Source: Azospirillum oleiclasticum (GTDB lineage Bacteria; Pseudomonadota; Alphaproteobacteria; Azospirillales; Azospirillaceae). From it: 64,000 bases of DNA. A model generated the notes under the pieces. It was given only the letters and a program-made list of their open reading frames with translations, had not been told where the DNA came from and searched no databases. Position numbers and translations under genes: made by a program. The stretch is from assembly GCF_013423485.1 (NCBI RefSeq), contig NZ_JABFFR010000019.1:141902-205901 (forward strand), read 5' to 3'. Positions 62,503 to 64,000 of this stretch are shown piece after piece; position 1 is the stretch's first letter, and each line of letters opens with the position of its first letter.

Positions 62503-62934
62503 TCAACTCCATTCCGGCACCCCGAGAGTTCGCCCGATACCCCACTTGTGCAGCATCAGGCACAGGTAGATCAGATCCTCCTCCGGCGGCTCGCCTTCGC
62601 CGCACGACCCGAGGAGCCGATAAAGCGACCCATTCCGGGTGCGCGCCGCCCCGGCGCCGAGGACGACGATGACCGACGTCGCCCACCGGACCGGGCCGTC
62701 GGCACCGACAAGGACATGATGGAGACTGGCCCCGCCAGCCCGGAGGTCGAGGGATACGATCCGCCAGCGGTCCAGCGTCGCCTTGTGGCGCCCGTCATCG
62801 TCCGGGTCGCCTCGCAGGGCCGCCACCTCGTCTTCGGTCGGAAGCCGGCAGCAGCCGAAACCCGGGCGGCGCACGATGTCGGCCAGATTGCGGGGAATCA
62901 GAGCGGCGATCTGCGCCGCAACGTCGTCGGTCAT
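62503..62934 (-). CDS. Hypothetical protein (possibly DUF6634-like)
   Basis: 143 aa from ATG 62934, with AAGGA about 10 nt upstream. The segment LDRWRIVSLDLRAGG and RWATSVIVVLGAGAARTRNGSLYRLLG resemble the DUF6634 pattern, but the match is weak. No membrane or catalytic motif. Codon use matches the locality. The ends of the gene lie in accessory DNA near the decayed HNH gene. Confidence 0.55.
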   Translation of the reverse strand: MTDDVAAQIAALIPRNLADIVRRPGFGCCRLPTEDEVAALRGDPDDDGRHKATLDRWRIVSLDLRAGGASLHHVLVGADGPVRWATSVIVVLGAGAARTRNGSLYRLLGSCGEGEPPEEDLIYLCLMLHKWGIGRTLGVPEWS

Positions 62935-63121
62935 GGCTCTCACATCCTTGTCGTTCGGGTGTTGGGGCGCCAGCCCGAGACGGTCGTGGCATGCCCACAC
63001 CAAGTTGTGTTCGGGCGCGGTCGGCCGCGCGCCGTTGCTCCGATCCTCGGACACGTCCGGAGGCACCCTGTTGACCGCATGGCAGGGATCGGCGCGCATT
63101 CGCTGCCAGGAGGGCTGGCTG

Positions 63122-63331
63122 ATGAGTGCCGTCGTGCCAACGGACACCAGCCTTTTTCCGAACGAGCCTCCGGATATCGAAGCCGAGGCCGTCGAAGTAT
63201 TCGGCGCGGCATGGTTGGATTTGCCGAACGCGCGGCTCGGGGGCCGGAACCCATTGCGGGCCATCGACGACCAGGACGGGTGGCTGGTCCGCAGCATGCT
63301 GCGAGAGGCGAAACACGGCTGCCTGTCGTGA
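63122..63331 (+). CDS. Short MbcA/ParS-type (DUF2384) antitoxin-like protein
   Basis: 69 aa from ATG 63122, with a strong AGGAGG site 9 nt upstream. The sequence AEAVEVFGAAWLDLPNARLGG with RNPLRAIDDQDGWLVRSMLREAKHG resembles the toxin-binding C-terminal domain of Xre/MbcA/ParS antitoxins (DUF2384). Several residues appear deleted between the VFG and WL blocks, and the usual N-terminal DNA-binding region is absent. No RES-type toxin gene is nearby. It may be an orphan antitoxin fragment that is still expressed. Confidence 0.5.
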   Translation: MSAVVPTDTSLFPNEPPDIEAEAVEVFGAAWLDLPNARLGGRNPLRAIDDQDGWLVRSMLREAKHGCLS

Positions 63332-63498
63332 TCTTCCGGGCGGTTTCGGTCCTTGGGATGCCTCGGTGAACGGTTCGTACCATCGGTTGGCTATGCCTCC
63401 CCACTTCCATGTCTCCGTAGGCTCCGACGCGCCGTCAGGGGCGCAATCGCCACGGATTGGCCGCCCTGATCGACGGGGTGCGTGCAGTCGGGAGGGGT
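63332..63498. other. Gap before the tRNA
   Basis: 167 nt without a supported gene; GC-rich and without clear promoter. Confidence 0.35.
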
Positions 63499-63592
63499 TG
63501 GTAGGGGTGCCCGGAATCGAACCGAGATCGTACGCTGGTCCAGCGCTCACGCCGTGTATAAGACGGCCGCTCTGCCATTGAGCTACACCCCC
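63499..63592 (-). tRNA. Atypical tRNA, anticodon UAU, long variable arm
   Basis: On the minus strand a 94-nt cloverleaf can be drawn. The acceptor stem is GGGGGTG with CACCCCT (one G-U) plus discriminator A and encoded CCA. The D-arm is GCTC-AATGGCA-GAGC. The anticodon stem GCCGT/ACGGC encloses CTTATAC, with T33, anticodon TAT and A37. The variable region is 24 nt with a GC-rich hairpin, and the T-arm is CTCGG-TTCGATT-CCGGG. UAU would read the rare AUA isoleucine codon, but a long variable arm belongs to Leu, Ser and Tyr tRNAs. The identity is therefore unclear. It lies within the mobile segment. Confidence 0.75.
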
Positions 63593-63786
63593 AACGCAAT
63601 ACCACCCGGCGGACGCCAGGGCGGCTTCAACTGCGTATGAGAATGTCGCGGCGGTTCGTCATGGGGGCATCGTAGCGCTCAGCGGCCCCCTTGGAAAGCC
63701 GGCCGAAAGGCTGGCCACCTTCCGGGCCACCGCAGCGCCCATGAATGGACGCAGCCCGCGGTCGGTCACCCACCCACCCCCGCCTG

Positions 63787-63918
63787 TCAAACCACATCCC
63801 GAACTGCCCCCTGGCGACACGAGGAACTGCCCCCAGTTGCGCTGCCCAGGCGGCGCTTTTCGCGAAGTCGATAGCTGTCGCCTCGGATGGTGACGACGTG
63901 GCTGTGGTGGAAACAGTC
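63787..63918 (-). pseudogene. C-terminal remnant of an IS21-family istB
   Basis: Forty-three codons ending in TGA read [18 protein letters not shown] and then REKRR, matching the very conserved end of IstB ATPases ([23 protein letters not shown] pattern). Homology stops at 63918, just 15 nt before the right inverted repeat. No istA or IS end is visible between. It suggests an IS21 insertion was cut when the present boundary formed. Confidence 0.7.
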
Positions 63919-63932
63919 ATGCTCTTCTGGCC

Positions 63933-63965
63933 CAGCATGTTTTCCGGATACGGATGCTGCCAAGC
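63933..63965 (-). repeat. Right arm of the 33-bp inverted repeat
   Basis: Exact reverse complement of 44134-44166. It sits 15 nt beyond the istB remnant, and about 35 nt of flanking sequence remain in the window. Confidence 0.9.
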
Positions 63966-64000
63966 CAGAGGGCGGACACCAGTGCGGGGGGTGATGTCTT

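Larger units (their letters stand above)
44134..63965. mobile_element. Candidate 19.8-kb mobile segment bounded by a perfect 33-bp inverted repeat
   Basis: The left arm (44134-44166) and right arm (63933-63965) are identical over 33 nt in opposite orientation and point inwards like transposon ends. Between them lie the phosphorothioation operon, a decayed HNH gene, two small genes, a tRNA and an istB remnant. No transposase gene is complete in the segment. No target duplication is evident at the flanks (TTAA left, CAGA right), so a passive composite or a rearranged insertion-sequence pair is possible. Confidence 0.55.

Noticed and set aside
62783..63331. A 182-codon plus-strand gene ending at 63331
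   Set aside because: Its first 113 codons are antisense to a better-supported gene. The strong ribosome site points to a start at 63122.
63627..63938. A 103-codon minus-strand ORF at the right end
   Set aside because: It is another frame of the istB remnant and its flank. The conserved IstB ending is read in the neighbouring frame.
44134..63965. Presence of SspE in the defence segment
   Set aside because: No gene between the repeats has the required NTPase plus HNH layout. The HNH fragment is decayed and of another shape, so I call only SspFGH.

Overview
The window is GC-rich DNA, apparently chromosomal, from an alphaproteobacterium. I would place it near Azospirillum or another Rhodospirillales member, judging from the sensor-kinase and chemotaxis gene content, secF next to tatA, DUF29, DUF1127 and CYTH-CHAD genes. 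No rRNA or other decisive marker is present, so the genus is an inference.

Region 1 (1-16.7 kb) is core and metabolic. It holds a truncated flavin disulfide oxidoreductase, a sensor kinase, a ParA-like ATPase, a CYTH-CHAD protein, a methyltransferase, a complete TRAP transporter operon (dctP, a dctQ with an unusual N-terminal extension, dctM), pgk, a proteasome-fold hydrolase, an SLC13 anion transporter, secF, tatA and a SPOR-domain protein. Region 2 (16.8-22.5 kb) holds a receiver protein, a membrane sensor fused to a DEDDh exonuclease, a tiny membrane protein and a solute-symporter/histidine-kinase fusion. Region 3 (23.1-35.4 kb) is a chemosensory cluster: STAS, cheY, cheA, cheW, an MCP remnant, cheR, cheD, cheB, a soluble MCP-like protein, STAS, an anti-sigma-type ATPase, two receiver/PP2C proteins, cheC and cheY. 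It joins a CheA pathway to a partner-switching module. Region 4 (35.5-42.5 kb) holds a YejF-type ABC ATPase, DUF1272, a large unknown protein, an exported FAH-fold hydratase, MaoC, GNAT, PhzF and DUF1127 genes.

Region 5 (42.6-64 kb) is accessory. A roughly 19.8-kb segment is bounded by a perfect 33-bp inverted repeat (44134-44166 and 63933-63965). It carries a minus-strand, translationally coupled DNA phosphorothioation defence operon in the order sspA-sspB-sspC-sspD-sspF-sspG-sspH-methyltransferase. SspA (cysteine desulfurase) and SspD (PP-loop enzyme with Cys clusters) would mobilise sulfur, SspB (DUF4007) and SspC (ATPase) would insert it into DNA, and SspF, SspG and SspH would restrict unmodified DNA. 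Upstream of it lie a decayed HNH nuclease gene, small unknown genes, an atypical 94-nt tRNA with anticodon UAU and a long variable arm, and an IS21-family istB remnant. This is the strongest candidate for an exciting system. Its family (SspABCD-SspFGH) is known, but the methyltransferase, the boundary repeats and the cargo tRNA deserve attention.
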